Part shown: positions 7,016-15,509 of the stretch, piece by piece
How the letters are laid out: each line of letters starts with the position of its first letter
Numbering within the stretch: the stretch's first letter is position 1
From: Streptomyces lucensis JCM 4490
GTDB taxonomy: Bacteria; Actinomycetota; Actinomycetes; Streptomycetales; Streptomycetaceae
DNA length: 64,000 nt
Assembly: GCF_014650035.1 (NCBI RefSeq)
Contig: NZ_BMUE01000015.1
Coordinates: forward strand, 99,579 to 163,578
Reading direction: 5' to 3'
Position numbers and translations under genes: made by a program
The notes under the pieces: model-generated
The model's input: only the letters and a program-made list of their open reading frames with translations
The model's database searches: none
What the model was told of the DNA's origin: nothing

Positions 7016-8548
7016 ATGCAGAGCTTCACCCCCTACGACTTCATCGTGGTCGGCGCGGGCGCGGCCGGCAGCGTCGTCGCCGCCCGGCTCAGCGAGGACC
7101 CCGCGCGCAGAGTGCTGCTCCTGGAGGCCGGGCCACCGGACACCGACGCGCGCATCGCCCGGCCCGCCTCCTGGCCGCTGCTGCTCGGCGGCGAACTGGA
7201 CTGGCGTTACCGGACCCTGCCGCAGACGGCGCTCCACGGCAGACGGCTCGCCTGGCCGCGTGGCCGCGTCGTGGGCGGATCCGGGTCGATCAACGCCATG
7301 GTGCACATACGGGGCGCCGCCTCCGACTTCGACGCCTGGCAGCGCTGGGGCGGTGACACCTGGAACGCGCAGCACGTCCTGCCGTACCTGGAGGGCCTGG
7401 AAGGGCCCGCCCACACCGAGTCGTACGGCAGGCTCCCCGTGGCGGAGAACACCGAACCCCACCCTTTCGCCGCCGCGTTCGTCGAAGCCGCGCTGAAGTA
7501 CGGCCTGCCCGGCAACCCGGACTTCAACGCGGGCCGGCAAGAGGGTGTGGGCCTGTACCGCACGACCCGCACCGCCGATGCCCCCGGCGCTCCGGCCCGC
7601 CGCGGCAACACCGCTCACACCCACCTCAGGCCGGCACTCGAACGCGGCAACCTCACCCTGGTGACGGATGCGGCAGTGCTCGGCCTCGTCACGGACGGGG
7701 GCCGCGTCACCGGTGTCCGGGTCCGGCACGACGGCACGGTGACCTCCCTGGCCTGCACCACGGAGGTCGTGGTGTGCGCCGGGGCGGTGGCCTCCCCGCA
7801 GCTGCTGCTGCTGAGCGGCCTCGGTCCCGCCGCCGACCTGGCGACACTGGACATCCCCGTGACGGTGGACCTGCCCGGGGTCGGCGCCAACCTCCACGAC
7901 CACGTGCAGGTGTCGCTCGCCTACGACACCGCCGTCGGGCACCCCGTCGCCGACTGTTCCAACCTCGGCGAGGCGGGCGGCTTCGTCCGCCTCGACGGCA
8001 CGGCGGCCGAGCCCGAGGTACAGCTCTCCTTCGCGCCGATGAAGAACCTGAACAACGCCGCCCGGCTCGGACACGGCTTCACCATCGGACCGGGCGTCGC
8101 ACGCCCGCTCAGCCGGGGCCGCCTCACCCTGGCCTCCGCCGACCCCGACGCGCATCCACTGATCGACCCGGCCTATCTGACGCACCCCGCCGACCTGGAC
8201 GCCCTCGTGCAGGGCGTGCGCATCGCCGCTGACATCGCCGCCACCGATCCGCTCGCCGGCCTGACCACCGGCCGCGCACCGCTCGGCGCGACGGCCACCC
8301 GCAGCGAGCTGGAGGAGTTCGTCCGGGCGAACGCCCAGACCCAGTTCCATCCGGTCGGCACCTGCCGTATCGGCCTCGACGGGGACTCCGACGCGGTCGT
8401 CGACCCCAGGCTCAGAGTGCGGGGCACGAACGGGCTGCGGGTGGCCGACGCCTCCGTCATCCCGAACATGATCACCGGAAACATCCATGCCGCCGTGGTC
8501 GCGGTCGCCGAACGCGCGGCCCGGTTCATCCAGGAGGACCACGCATGA
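7016..8548 (+). CDS. GMC-family FAD-dependent oxidoreductase
   Basis: A 510-residue glucose-methanol-choline oxidoreductase. It shows the FAD-binding GAGAAG (13-18) with the acidic end of beta-2 (LLLEAGPP), the GMC signature WPRGRVVGGSGSINAM (about 82-97), and the catalytic pair His445 (FHPVGTCRIG) and Asn489 (TGNIHAAV). There is no signal peptide, so it is cytoplasmic. Members oxidise alcohols or polyols to aldehydes or ketones. In this cluster the likely substrate is a C7 cyclitol or its exocyclic CH2OH (inference). Its stop overlaps the next gene through a duplicated ATGA junction (8535-8564). Confidence 0.9.
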   Translation: MQSFTPYDFIVVGAGAAGSVVAARLSEDPARRVLLLEAGPPDTDARIARPASWPLLLGGELDWRYRTLPQTALHGRRLAWPRGRVVGGSGSINAMVHIRGAASDFDAWQRWGGDTWNAQHVLPYLEGLEGPAHTESYGRLPVAENTEPHPFAAAFVEAALKYGLPGNPDFNAGRQEGVGLYRTTRTADAPGAPARRGNTAHTHLRPALERGNLTLVTDAAVLGLVTDGGRVTGVRVRHDGTVTSLACTTEVVVCAGAVASPQLLLLSGLGPAADLATLDIPVTVDLPGVGANLHDHVQVSLAYDTAVGHPVADCSNLGEAGGFVRLDGTAAEPEVQLSFAPMKNLNNAARLGHGFTIGPGVARPLSRGRLTLASADPDAHPLIDPAYLTHPADLDALVQGVRIAADIAATDPLAGLTTGRAPLGATATRSELEEFVRANAQTQFHPVGTCRIGLDGDSDAVVDPRLRVRGTNGLRVADASVIPNMITGNIHAAVVAVAERAARFIQEDHA

Positions 8549-8564
8549 CAGGACCACGCATGAC
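8535..8564 (+). repeat. 15-bp perfect tandem duplication across a stop/start junction
   Basis: AGGACCACGCATGAC occurs twice without gap (8535-8549 and 8550-8564). The first copy supplies the end of the GMC gene with its stop and the first ATG (8545) of the dehydrogenase. The second supplies an in-frame alternative ATG (8560) and adds five codons. AGGAGG at 8532-8537 serves the first ATG. Confidence 0.95.
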
Positions 8565-9600
8565 GGCACACGGCGAGCAGGACGGCACCCTGCGCTGGGG
8601 CGTCCTCGGCGCCACCTCCTACATCGCCACCCACCTGATCCCGGCCATCACCGCGACGCGCGGCTGCGCACTGACCGCGGTCGCCAGCCGCCCCGAACGG
8701 GCCGCCGCCGCGGAGGAACTAGGCCACGCCCACGGCGCCACGGCCCACCCGGACTACGCGGCGCTCATCGCCGACCCCGCGGTCGACGCCGTCTACGTAC
8801 CGCTGCCCAACACCCAGCACGTCGACTGGACCCTGCGGGCCGTGGAGGCCGGCAAGCACGTCCTGGTCGAGAAGCCCATGGCGATGGACGAGGAAGGCTG
8901 CGCCCGCATCGAGAAGGCGGCCGGCGCCGCGTCCCGCACCGTGATGGAGGCGTTCATGTACCGCTTCCACCCCCAGCAGCGGCGCGCCACCGAGATTCTC
9001 GCCTCCGGGAGGATCGGCGAACTGCGTGTGGTGCGTGCCTCCTTCGCGTTCCGCATCGAGAGCGGCAGCGGCAACATCCGGCTGGACCCCACACTGGGCG
9101 GCGGAGCCACCTGGGACGTCGGCTGCTACGCCGTCGACGTCCCGCTGTTCTTCTTCGGTCACACCCCCCGGCAGGTGAGCGCCCGCTTCAGCAGCCGCCC
9201 CGGCCTCGCCGTGGACACCAGTGCGGTCGCGACGATGGACTTCGGCCAGGGGCGCTCCGCGATCGTCGACTACAGCATCGACTACGGCCCCCGCGCGGCC
9301 TACGAACTCCAGGGCACGCGCGGCACACTCATGGTGCGCAACGCCTGGGCCATGGACGGTGAGGACGGGGTCGTCACCGTCCTCACCGAGGACGGCGTCC
9401 ACGAGGAGACCGTCCCTTCGGCCAACCACTACCAGCTCCAGGTCGAGGCGTTCGCAGCGGCCGTACGCGCCGGTGTCCCCGCTCCGGTGCCGCTCGCCGA
9501 CTCCCGGCGTACGGCGCGCGTGGGCAGGGCGTTCGTGGCATCGGCCGCCGCCGGTGGCGCCACCGTGGTCACCGCGGCGGGGGGGACGGAGGCCCGGTGA
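8545..9600 (+). CDS. Gfo/Idh/MocA family dehydrogenase
   Basis: A 351-residue NAD(P)-dependent oxidoreductase. The N-terminal Rossmann fold begins RWGVLGATSYIA (about 17-28). The catalytic lysine is Lys110 in LVEKPMA, and the second-domain motif is TWDVGCYAVDV with Asp191 and Tyr195. This family includes myo-inositol, scyllo-inositol and glucose-fructose oxidoreductases, so an inositol-like C7 cyclitol is a natural substrate (inference). Start 8545 has AGGAGG at the correct distance; an ATG at 8560 arises from the 15-bp duplication. The gene overlaps both neighbours by four bases. Confidence 0.9.
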   Translation: MTGPRMTAHGEQDGTLRWGVLGATSYIATHLIPAITATRGCALTAVASRPERAAAAEELGHAHGATAHPDYAALIADPAVDAVYVPLPNTQHVDWTLRAVEAGKHVLVEKPMAMDEEGCARIEKAAGAASRTVMEAFMYRFHPQQRRATEILASGRIGELRVVRASFAFRIESGSGNIRLDPTLGGGATWDVGCYAVDVPLFFFGHTPRQVSARFSSRPGLAVDTSAVATMDFGQGRSAIVDYSIDYGPRAAYELQGTRGTLMVRNAWAMDGEDGVVTVLTEDGVHEETVPSANHYQLQVEAFAAAVRAGVPAPVPLADSRRTARVGRAFVASAAAGGATVVTAAGGTEAR

Positions 9601-10916
9601 GCCCGACGAGATCACCAGCGGCGGCCCGCACCCTGACGGTCTGCGTCGCGTCCGTCGGGGGACTGCTCTTCGGTTACGGCACCGGCGTCATCGCCGGCGC
9701 CCTGCCGCTGGTGACCGCCGACTACGGCCTGTCGTCCTGGTCGCAGGGCGCCGCCGTGTCGGCCGCCCTGCTGGGAGCCGCGGGGACGGCCCCCAGCAGC
9801 GGCAGGCTCGCCGACCGCTTCGGCCGCCTGCCGGTGATCGGTACCGCGGCAGGGGTCTACGCGGTGGGAAGTCTCGTGTCCGCGGCCGCCACCGGGGCCG
9901 CGTCGCTCCTCGCCGGACGTTTCCTGATCGGCCTGTCCCTGGGCGCCACCTCCTTCGCCGTACCCCTGTACATCTCGGAGATCGCGCCGCCGGCCCGCCG
10001 GGGCTCGCTGGTCACGCTCAACCAGCTCATGATCACCGTCGGCCTGCTGCTGTCCTACGTCGGCGCCTACGCCTTGGAACCCTCCGGCGCCTGGCGTTTC
10101 ATGCTGGGCATCGGGATCGCTCCGGCTCTGCTCCTGCTGGCCGGGGTCTGCCTCGTACCCGAATCGCCGGACTGGCTCCGCAGCCGCGGTCACGACGCAC
10201 GGGCGGCGACGGCCCGGCTCGGCCTCGGGCCGGCGGACGGACCCGCCGCGGTGACCGTGCGGCGGGGTGTCGGACTACGCCAGGCCTGCGCGCTGGCGGG
10301 CCGCCGTTCGGTGGCGCTGGGCCTCGCGATCGCGGTCCTCGTCCACCTGACGGGTCTGAACACGGCCATCTACTACGCCCCCACGATCCTGGCCGCCGGT
10401 GGTCTGACTTCGGCCGGAGGGATCCTCGGATCGATCCTGGTAGGCCTGTGCAACGTCCTCGCCACGGTGATCACCGTGCTGTTCCTCGACCGCTGGGGGC
10501 GGCGCCCGCTGATGATCGGCGGACTCGTGGTCATGGCGCTCACCGCCGCGGCGATCACCGCGGCCGAACTCTCCGGCCACCGAGGAGCCGTCACCGCACT
10601 GCTGCTGTGCCTCTTCATCACCGCCGGGGCCGTCGGACCGGCGGCGGTGTTCTGGGTATACATCGCGGAGATCTACCCCTCCGAGGCCCGGGGCGCGCTG
10701 ATGAGCCTGGCGACGGCGGCGCACTGGGCGGCGGACTTCGTGGTGGCCACGACGTTCCTTCCGCTGGTCCAGCACCTGTCACTGGCCGGGACGTTCGCGG
10801 TGTACGCCGGGATCACCGGAGCGTCGGCGCTGGTACTGGCCCAGTACATGCCCGAGACACGGGGTAGGCCACTGGTGGCCACCGCGCGGCCGGCCTCCGC
10901 CCACGTCGCGGAGTGA
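9597..10916 (+). CDS. MFS sugar-porter family transporter
   Basis: A 439-residue protein with about twelve membrane helices and sugar-porter signatures: GGLLFGYGTGVIAGAL in helix 1, GRLADRFGR in loop 2-3, VPESPDWL before the central loop, DRWGRRPLMIGG in loop 8-9, and YMPETRG at the end. Related proteins are proton-coupled importers of hexoses or inositol. Here it could import a precursor or move the cyclitol product across the membrane; direction is not visible from sequence. The GTG start overlaps the dehydrogenase stop. The cytoplasmic tail is short. Confidence 0.9.
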   Translation: MSPTRSPAAARTLTVCVASVGGLLFGYGTGVIAGALPLVTADYGLSSWSQGAAVSAALLGAAGTAPSSGRLADRFGRLPVIGTAAGVYAVGSLVSAAATGAASLLAGRFLIGLSLGATSFAVPLYISEIAPPARRGSLVTLNQLMITVGLLLSYVGAYALEPSGAWRFMLGIGIAPALLLLAGVCLVPESPDWLRSRGHDARAATARLGLGPADGPAAVTVRRGVGLRQACALAGRRSVALGLAIAVLVHLTGLNTAIYYAPTILAAGGLTSAGGILGSILVGLCNVLATVITVLFLDRWGRRPLMIGGLVVMALTAAAITAAELSGHRGAVTALLLCLFITAGAVGPAAVFWVYIAEIYPSEARGALMSLATAAHWAADFVVATTFLPLVQHLSLAGTFAVYAGITGASALVLAQYMPETRGRPLVATARPASAHVAE

Positions 10917-11037
10917 CGCGGGCGATGACCACAGCCCGGCCGCGGACCGCAGGCCACGTGCCGAGGTCCGGCCGTTCACGCGGCTTGCGGCACGGGCCCG
11001 ACCCGAAGACGACCCGACCCACACCCAGAAGGCACAT

Positions 11038-11652
11038 ATGCATCCCGATCTCGCGCCCCGCCACGACAGTTGCCTGCTCTTCGACTGGGACGGCACCCTG
11101 GTCGACAGCCAGTACGCCAACTACCGTGCCATGAGCGCCGTCCTGTCCGGCGAGGGCGTGAACCTCGAGCAGGCCTGGTTCGACGCGCGCACGGGACTGT
11201 CGTCGGCGGAGATGATCCGCACCCTGGTCGACGAGCGCTCCCTGCGGCTCTCACGCCCGGTGGAAGATCTCGTCGCCGACCGCGACCGCATGTTCCTCGA
11301 GGAGGCCCACACCGTACGACCGCACCCCGAAGTGCTCGAGGTCGTCGAGGCCGTGCACGGCCGGCTCCCCATGGCCGTGGCGTCCGGCGGAGCGCGCCAC
11401 GTCATCGAGGCGACCCTGCGCCACCAGCCTTTCCACAGCCACTTCGACGCCCTCGTCACCCGTGACGACGTCGACCGGGGAAAGCCCGCACCCGACATCT
11501 TCCTGCGCGCGGCCGAACTGCTCGGGGCCGACCCCTCCCGCTGCACCGTCTACGAGGACAGCGACGAGGGCGTCGAGGCGGCCCACGCGGCGGGCATGAC
11601 CGTGATCGACGTACGGCCCTACATCGGCCTCCGCTTCCGGTCCGGCAGCTGA
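11038..11652 (+). CDS. HAD-superfamily sugar-phosphatase-like hydrolase
   Basis: A 204-residue HAD subfamily I phosphatase (beta-phosphoglucomutase/Gph-like). Motif I is FDWDGTLVDS with nucleophile Asp16 and acid/base Asp18, motif II is in VASGGA, motif III is in RGKPAPDIF, and motif IV is EDSDEG. A helical cap lies between motifs I and II. It would remove phosphate from a phosphorylated sugar or cyclitol. It is the last gene in the cluster, 121 bases after the MFS gene, so it may have its own promoter. No cyclitol kinase is present in the cluster, so its substrate is not obvious. It ends just before the palindromic element. Confidence 0.88.
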   Translation: MHPDLAPRHDSCLLFDWDGTLVDSQYANYRAMSAVLSGEGVNLEQAWFDARTGLSSAEMIRTLVDERSLRLSRPVEDLVADRDRMFLEEAHTVRPHPEVLEVVEAVHGRLPMAVASGGARHVIEATLRHQPFHSHFDALVTRDDVDRGKPAPDIFLRAAELLGADPSRCTVYEDSDEGVEAAHAAGMTVIDVRPYIGLRFRSGS

Positions 11653-11701
11653 AGCCGCTCGGCGGCGGCAGCGGGGCAGGCACCGGGGCGATACCAGGTC
11701 A

Positions 11702-11774
11702 TGTCCGCAGAGCCGCGTCGTCCGCCCGCAGGGCGGCCGCCGCGGCGCAGACGCGACTTCGCGAGAACACCTAG
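11702..11774. repeat. Palindromic repeat element, copy A (partly decayed arms)
   Basis: About 73 bases, near-identical to a second copy at 58162-58235. Shared features are TGTCCGC at the left, CGCGTCGTCCGCCCGCAG in the middle with a nested hairpin CCGCCC-GCA-GGGCGG (11722-11736), CGCGACTTCGCG on the right, and a CCTAG end. The outer arms here have mismatches that copy B lacks. It lies between convergent genes, and its last bases provide the TAG stop of the ABC-F gene. It could be a mobile palindromic (REP/MITE-like) element or a bidirectional terminator. Confidence 0.85.
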
Positions 11775-13390
11775 CGCGCGCGCTCCACGCGGCGTTCGTC
11801 CCAGACCGGGTCCGGGGTCTCGCGGACGCGGCCGTCGCTGCCGAAGACCAGGAAACGGTCGAAGGAGCGGGCGAACCAGCGGTCGTGGGTTACCGCGAGG
11901 ACCGTGCCGTCGAAGGCCTCCAGACCCTCCTGCAGCGCCTCGGCGGACTCCAGGTCGAGGTTGTCGGTGGGCTCGTCCAGCAGCAGCGCGGTCGCGCCCG
12001 CGAGTTCCAGCAGCAGGATCTGGAAGCGGGCCTGCTGGCCGCCGGAGAGCCGGTCGAAGGACTGCTCGGCCTGCTGGGTCAGCTCGTAACGGCGCAGCCG
12101 GGACATGGCCGCGCCCCGGTCCTGGGCGTGTTCCTTCCACAGGATGTCCAGGAGCGTTCGGCCCTGGAGTTCGGGGTGGGCGTGGGTCTGCGCGAAGTGC
12201 CCCGGCACGACGCGCGCGCCCAGCCTGAAACCGCCGGTGTGCGCCACGTCCTCGCCGGCCAGCAGCCGCAGGAAGTGCGACTTGCCCGAGCCGTTGGAGC
12301 CGAGGACGGCGACCCGTTCGCCGTAGAAGACCTCCAGGTCGAAGGGCTTCATCAGGCCGGTCAGCTCGAGCCGCTCGCAGGTGACCGCCCGCACGCCGGT
12401 GCGGCCGCCCTTGAGGCGCATGGTGATGTCCTGCTCGCGCGGCGGCTCGGGCGGCGGCCCGGCCTCCTCGAACTTGCGCAGCCTGGTCTGGGCGGCCTGG
12501 TAGCGGGAGGCCATCTCATGGCTGACGGCGGCGGCCTGACGGAGGTTCAGCACCAGCTTCTTCAGCTGGGCGTGCTTCTCGTCCCAGCGGCGGCGCAACT
12601 CCTCGAAGCGGGCGAAGCGTTCACGGCGGGCCTCGTGGTAGGTGGCGAAGCCGCCGCCGTGCACCCAGGCGTCGGCGCCCGCCGGCCCGGGCTCGACCGA
12701 GACGATCCGCTCGGCGGCGCGGGCGAGGAGTTCACGGTCGTGGGAGACGAACAGGACCGTCTTGCGGGTCTCCTTGAGCTGTTCCTCCAGCCACCGCTTG
12801 CCGGGGACGTCCAGGTAGTTGTCCGGCTCGTCCAGCAGCAGCACCTCGTCGGTGCCGCGCAGCAGCGCCTCCAGGACGAGGCGTTTCTGCTCACCGCCGG
12901 AGAGGGTGCGCACCTGCCGCCACTGGGCGCGCTCGTACGGCACGCCGAGCGCGGCGGTGGTGCACATGTCCCAGAGGGTCTCGGCCTCGTAGCCGCGTGC
13001 CTCGGCCCAGTCGGCGAGGGCCTGGGCGTAGGCCAGCTGGGCGGCCTCGTCGTCGACGGTCATGATGGCGTGCTCGGCCTCGTCGACGGCCCTGGCCGCC
13101 TCGCGGATGCGCGGCGGGGCCACGGAGACGAGCAGGTCGCGTACGGTCGTCTCGTCCCGCACGGAGCCGACGAACTGGCGCATCACGCCGAGGCCGCCAC
13201 TGGCGGTGACGGAGCCGCCGTGCGGCTTCAGCTCGCCGGAGACGAGCCGGAGCAGCGTCGTCTTGCCGGCGCCGTTCGGGCCGACGAGGGCCACGACGGC
13301 GCCTTCGCCGACCCGGAAGGACACGTCCCCGAGCAGGGTCCTCCCGTCGGGGAGGTGGTACTCGAGGTGTGCGGCTTCCAGATGTCCCAT
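11771..13390 (-). CDS. ABC-F family ATPase
   Basis: A 539-residue soluble protein with two ABC ATPase domains and no membrane segments. Domain 1 has Walker A GPNGAGKT (about 37-44), signature LSGGEQKR and Walker B LLLDEPDNYLD. Domain 2 has GSNGSGKS, LSGGQQAR and LLLDEPTDNLD. The linker (about 255-320) is charged and helical (KHAQLKKLVLNLRQ), as in ABC-F proteins that act on the ribosome. Members are translation factors or antibiotic-resistance ribosome-protection proteins, and sequence alone does not say which. The stop codon lies in the palindromic element. It is divergent from the PAP2-kinase fusion across a 622-base repeat-containing spacer. Confidence 0.9.
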   Translation of the reverse strand: MGHLEAAHLEYHLPDGRTLLGDVSFRVGEGAVVALVGPNGAGKTTLLRLVSGELKPHGGSVTASGGLGVMRQFVGSVRDETTVRDLLVSVAPPRIREAARAVDEAEHAIMTVDDEAAQLAYAQALADWAEARGYEAETLWDMCTTAALGVPYERAQWRQVRTLSGGEQKRLVLEALLRGTDEVLLLDEPDNYLDVPGKRWLEEQLKETRKTVLFVSHDRELLARAAERIVSVEPGPAGADAWVHGGGFATYHEARRERFARFEELRRRWDEKHAQLKKLVLNLRQAAAVSHEMASRYQAAQTRLRKFEEAGPPPEPPREQDITMRLKGGRTGVRAVTCERLELTGLMKPFDLEVFYGERVAVLGSNGSGKSHFLRLLAGEDVAHTGGFRLGARVVPGHFAQTHAHPELQGRTLLDILWKEHAQDRGAAMSRLRRYELTQQAEQSFDRLSGGQQARFQILLLELAGATALLLDEPTDNLDLESAEALQEGLEAFDGTVLAVTHDRWFARSFDRFLVFGSDGRVRETPDPVWDERRVERAR

Positions 13391-14012
13391 GGGCAGGCAT
13401 TCTGCGGGGCGGCCCCGAGCCGGGGCAAACGCATATCCGCGGCCGGTACGCCCACCGGCTCGGCGGCGCCGCCGCCCGGCCGCGCCGGTGCCCTCCGGGG
13501 AGCGGGGGCGAGAACCGCTTCGAGTCCGGCGGGGCGGGCGGCGGCAGCCGCGTCGAGAGCGGCGGGGCGGGCGCCGCCCCGAACCCGGGTCGCGACGGAT
13601 CGGGCGGCGGCCCGAACCCGGTCGCGGCGGATCGGGCGGCGACCAGAACCCGGACGCGGCGGATCGGGCGGCGACCAGAACCCGGACGCGGCGGATCGGG
13701 CGGCCATGGCGGACGGGCGGGGCGTCGCGCGGCGAGCACGGCGAGCGTGACGTCCGGCCGGGCGAGGGCTTCTCCTCCTCGCCGCGCTAGGGAGGGGCGG
13801 CGGACCGCGCCTGCACGGCGAGGTCGGGTCCGGTCCCGCACGGCGGTGTCCAGCGGGCGGTCCGGCCGGACCGGGTCCGCCCGGCCGGGTGCCGGCCGAC
13901 CGGACCCGGGGCAGGCGCACTCCGGGAGGCATACGGGGGATCTCCGCCCCGCACCGGTGGCGTCCGGGGCTCGGGGGCACAAGAATCGGGCGCTTGAGGG
14001 TAACCGCACCCC
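13391..14012. other. Divergent spacer with 32-bp tandem repeats
   Basis: This 622-base gap lies between the divergent ABC-F and PAP2-kinase genes. Its middle is a run of 32-33-bp tandem repeats (13581-13703). The rest is GC-rich with no frame that looks coding. I see no clear promoter hexamers. Because the repeat period is not a multiple of three, the long frames crossing it are artefacts. Confidence 0.6.
13581..13703. repeat. 32-bp tandem repeats, about 3.8 units
   Basis: Four head-to-tail units begin GAACCCGG at 13581, 13614, 13646 and 13678, each containing CGGATCGGGCGGC. Units 2 and 3 are 32 bp and differ at very few positions; unit 1 is 33 bp; unit 4 is truncated. There are no unique spacers, so this is not a CRISPR array. 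Confidence 0.9.
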
Positions 14013-15509
14013 ATGAGCCCAGATCTGGACCTGACCGCCGTCCCGACCAGCCGCGGCGTCCTGTGCCGGCTGCTCGACCTCGACGCCCGGGCGTTCGAGG
14101 CGGCCGCCGCCCGGCACTGGCCCGGCGCCGAGCGGGTACTGCCCCGGCTGAGCCGCAGCGCGAACCACGGGGTGCTGTGGTTCGCCACGGCCGCGGCGAT
14201 CGCCGCCAGCCGCACCCCCCGGGCCCGCCGGGCCGCCGCGCGGGGGCTGGCCTCCCTGAGCCTGGCATCGCTGACGATCAACACGCTCGGCAAGCGCTCG
14301 GTGCGCCGGGCGCGGCCGGTGCTGGACCCGGTGCCGCTGGTGCGGCGGCTGGAGCGGCAGCCGATCACCACCTCGTTCCCGTCCGGGCACGCCGCGTCGG
14401 CGGCCGCGTTCGCGACCGGGGTCGCGCTGGAGTCCCCCGCGTGGGGCGCGGCGGTGGCACCGGTGGCGTTCTCGGTGGCGGCCTCCCGTGTGTACACGGG
14501 GGTGCACTTCCCGGTCGACGTGCTGGCCGGGGCGGCGCTCGGCGCCGGCGCCGCGTTCCTGGTACGGCGCCTGGTGCCGACGCGGGCGCAGATGTGGCGG
14601 CCCGCCCGGCCGCGGGCCGAGGCGCCGGCGCTGCCCGAGGGCGAGGGGCTGGTCATGGTCGCCAACCAGGGCTCGGGCACGGCGGACCGGGTCCGGGCGC
14701 TGCACAACGCGCTGCCGAAGTCGGAGCTCGTCGAATGCGCGCCGGAGGAGGTCCGGGGCGAGCTGGAGAAGGCGGCGGCCCGGGCGCGGGTACTCGGGGT
14801 CTGCGGCGGTGACGGCACCGTGAACGCGGCGGCCGAGGTCGCCCTGCGCCACGGGCTGCCGCTCGCGGTGCTCCCCGGCGGCACCCTGAACCACTTCGCC
14901 TACGACCTGGGGGTGGAGGACGAACGCGATCTGGCGTGGGCGCTGCGGCACGGGGAGGCGGTCCGGGTGGACGCGGGGCGGTTCGTCACCGCCGACGCCG
15001 AGGGCCTGTTCCTCAACACGCTGAGTCTGGGCGTGTACCCGGAGCTGGTGCGCGCACGGGACAGCTGGTCGAGCCGGATCGGGGGCTGGTCCGCCGGGGT
15101 GCTCGGCGCGCTGCGCGTCCTGCGTGCCGACCGGCATCCGCTGGAGGTGGAGGTGGGCGGCCGGCGCCGGCCGATGTGGCTGCTGTTCGTCGGCAACGGC
15201 ATGTATCACCGCATGGGGCTCGCGCCCGGCCGCCGTACCGACCTCGCGGACGGCCTGCTGGACGTGCGCGTGGTGCACGGCAGCCGCCGGCCCGCGCTCC
15301 GGCTGCTCGCCGCGGCCGTCGCGGGCCCGCTGACCCGCTCCCCCGCCCACGCGGCGGTGCAGCTGAACCGGCTGCGGCTGACCGGCATCGCGCCCGGCAC
15401 TCCGCTGGCCTACGACGGCGAGGTCACCACCGCTGTGTCCGGCGAGGTCACGCTGGAGAAGCTGCCCGAGGCCCTGACGGTCTACCGGCCGCTGCGGGCC
15501 CGGTCATGA
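14013..15509 (+). CDS. PAP2 phosphatase - diacylglycerol/lipid kinase fusion
   Basis: A 498-residue two-domain protein. The N-terminal PAP2 domain (about 50-195) is a membrane phosphatase with KRSVRRARP, SFPSGHAAS and SRVYTGVHFPVD motifs. The C-terminal part (about 210-498) is a DAGK/YegS-like lipid kinase with VCGGDGTVNAAAEVA and PGGTLNHFAYDLG. Together they could interconvert a lipid alcohol and its phosphate at the membrane, perhaps phosphatidic acid or polyprenyl lipids (inference). Such fusions recur in actinomycetes. The methyltransferase gene follows 154 bases downstream. Confidence 0.88.
   Translation: MSPDLDLTAVPTSRGVLCRLLDLDARAFEAAAARHWPGAERVLPRLSRSANHGVLWFATAAAIAASRTPRARRAAARGLASLSLASLTINTLGKRSVRRARPVLDPVPLVRRLERQPITTSFPSGHAASAAAFATGVALESPAWGAAVAPVAFSVAASRVYTGVHFPVDVLAGAALGAGAAFLVRRLVPTRAQMWRPARPRAEAPALPEGEGLVMVANQGSGTADRVRALHNALPKSELVECAPEEVRGELEKAAARARVLGVCGGDGTVNAAAEVALRHGLPLAVLPGGTLNHFAYDLGVEDERDLAWALRHGEAVRVDAGRFVTADAEGLFLNTLSLGVYPELVRARDSWSSRIGGWSAGVLGALRVLRADRHPLEVEVGGRRRPMWLLFVGNGMYHRMGLAPGRRTDLADGLLDVRVVHGSRRPALRLLAAAVAGPLTRSPAHAAVQLNRLRLTGIAPGTPLAYDGEVTTAVSGEVTLEKLPEALTVYRPLRARS

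Noticed and set aside
4345..11770. Integrated mobile element with integrase, att sites or tRNA target
   Set aside because: I found no integrase, transposase, tRNA or terminal direct repeats; only composition and the palindromic element hint at insertion.
13581..13703. CRISPR array
   Set aside because: Units are contiguous with no unique spacers and there are no cas genes.
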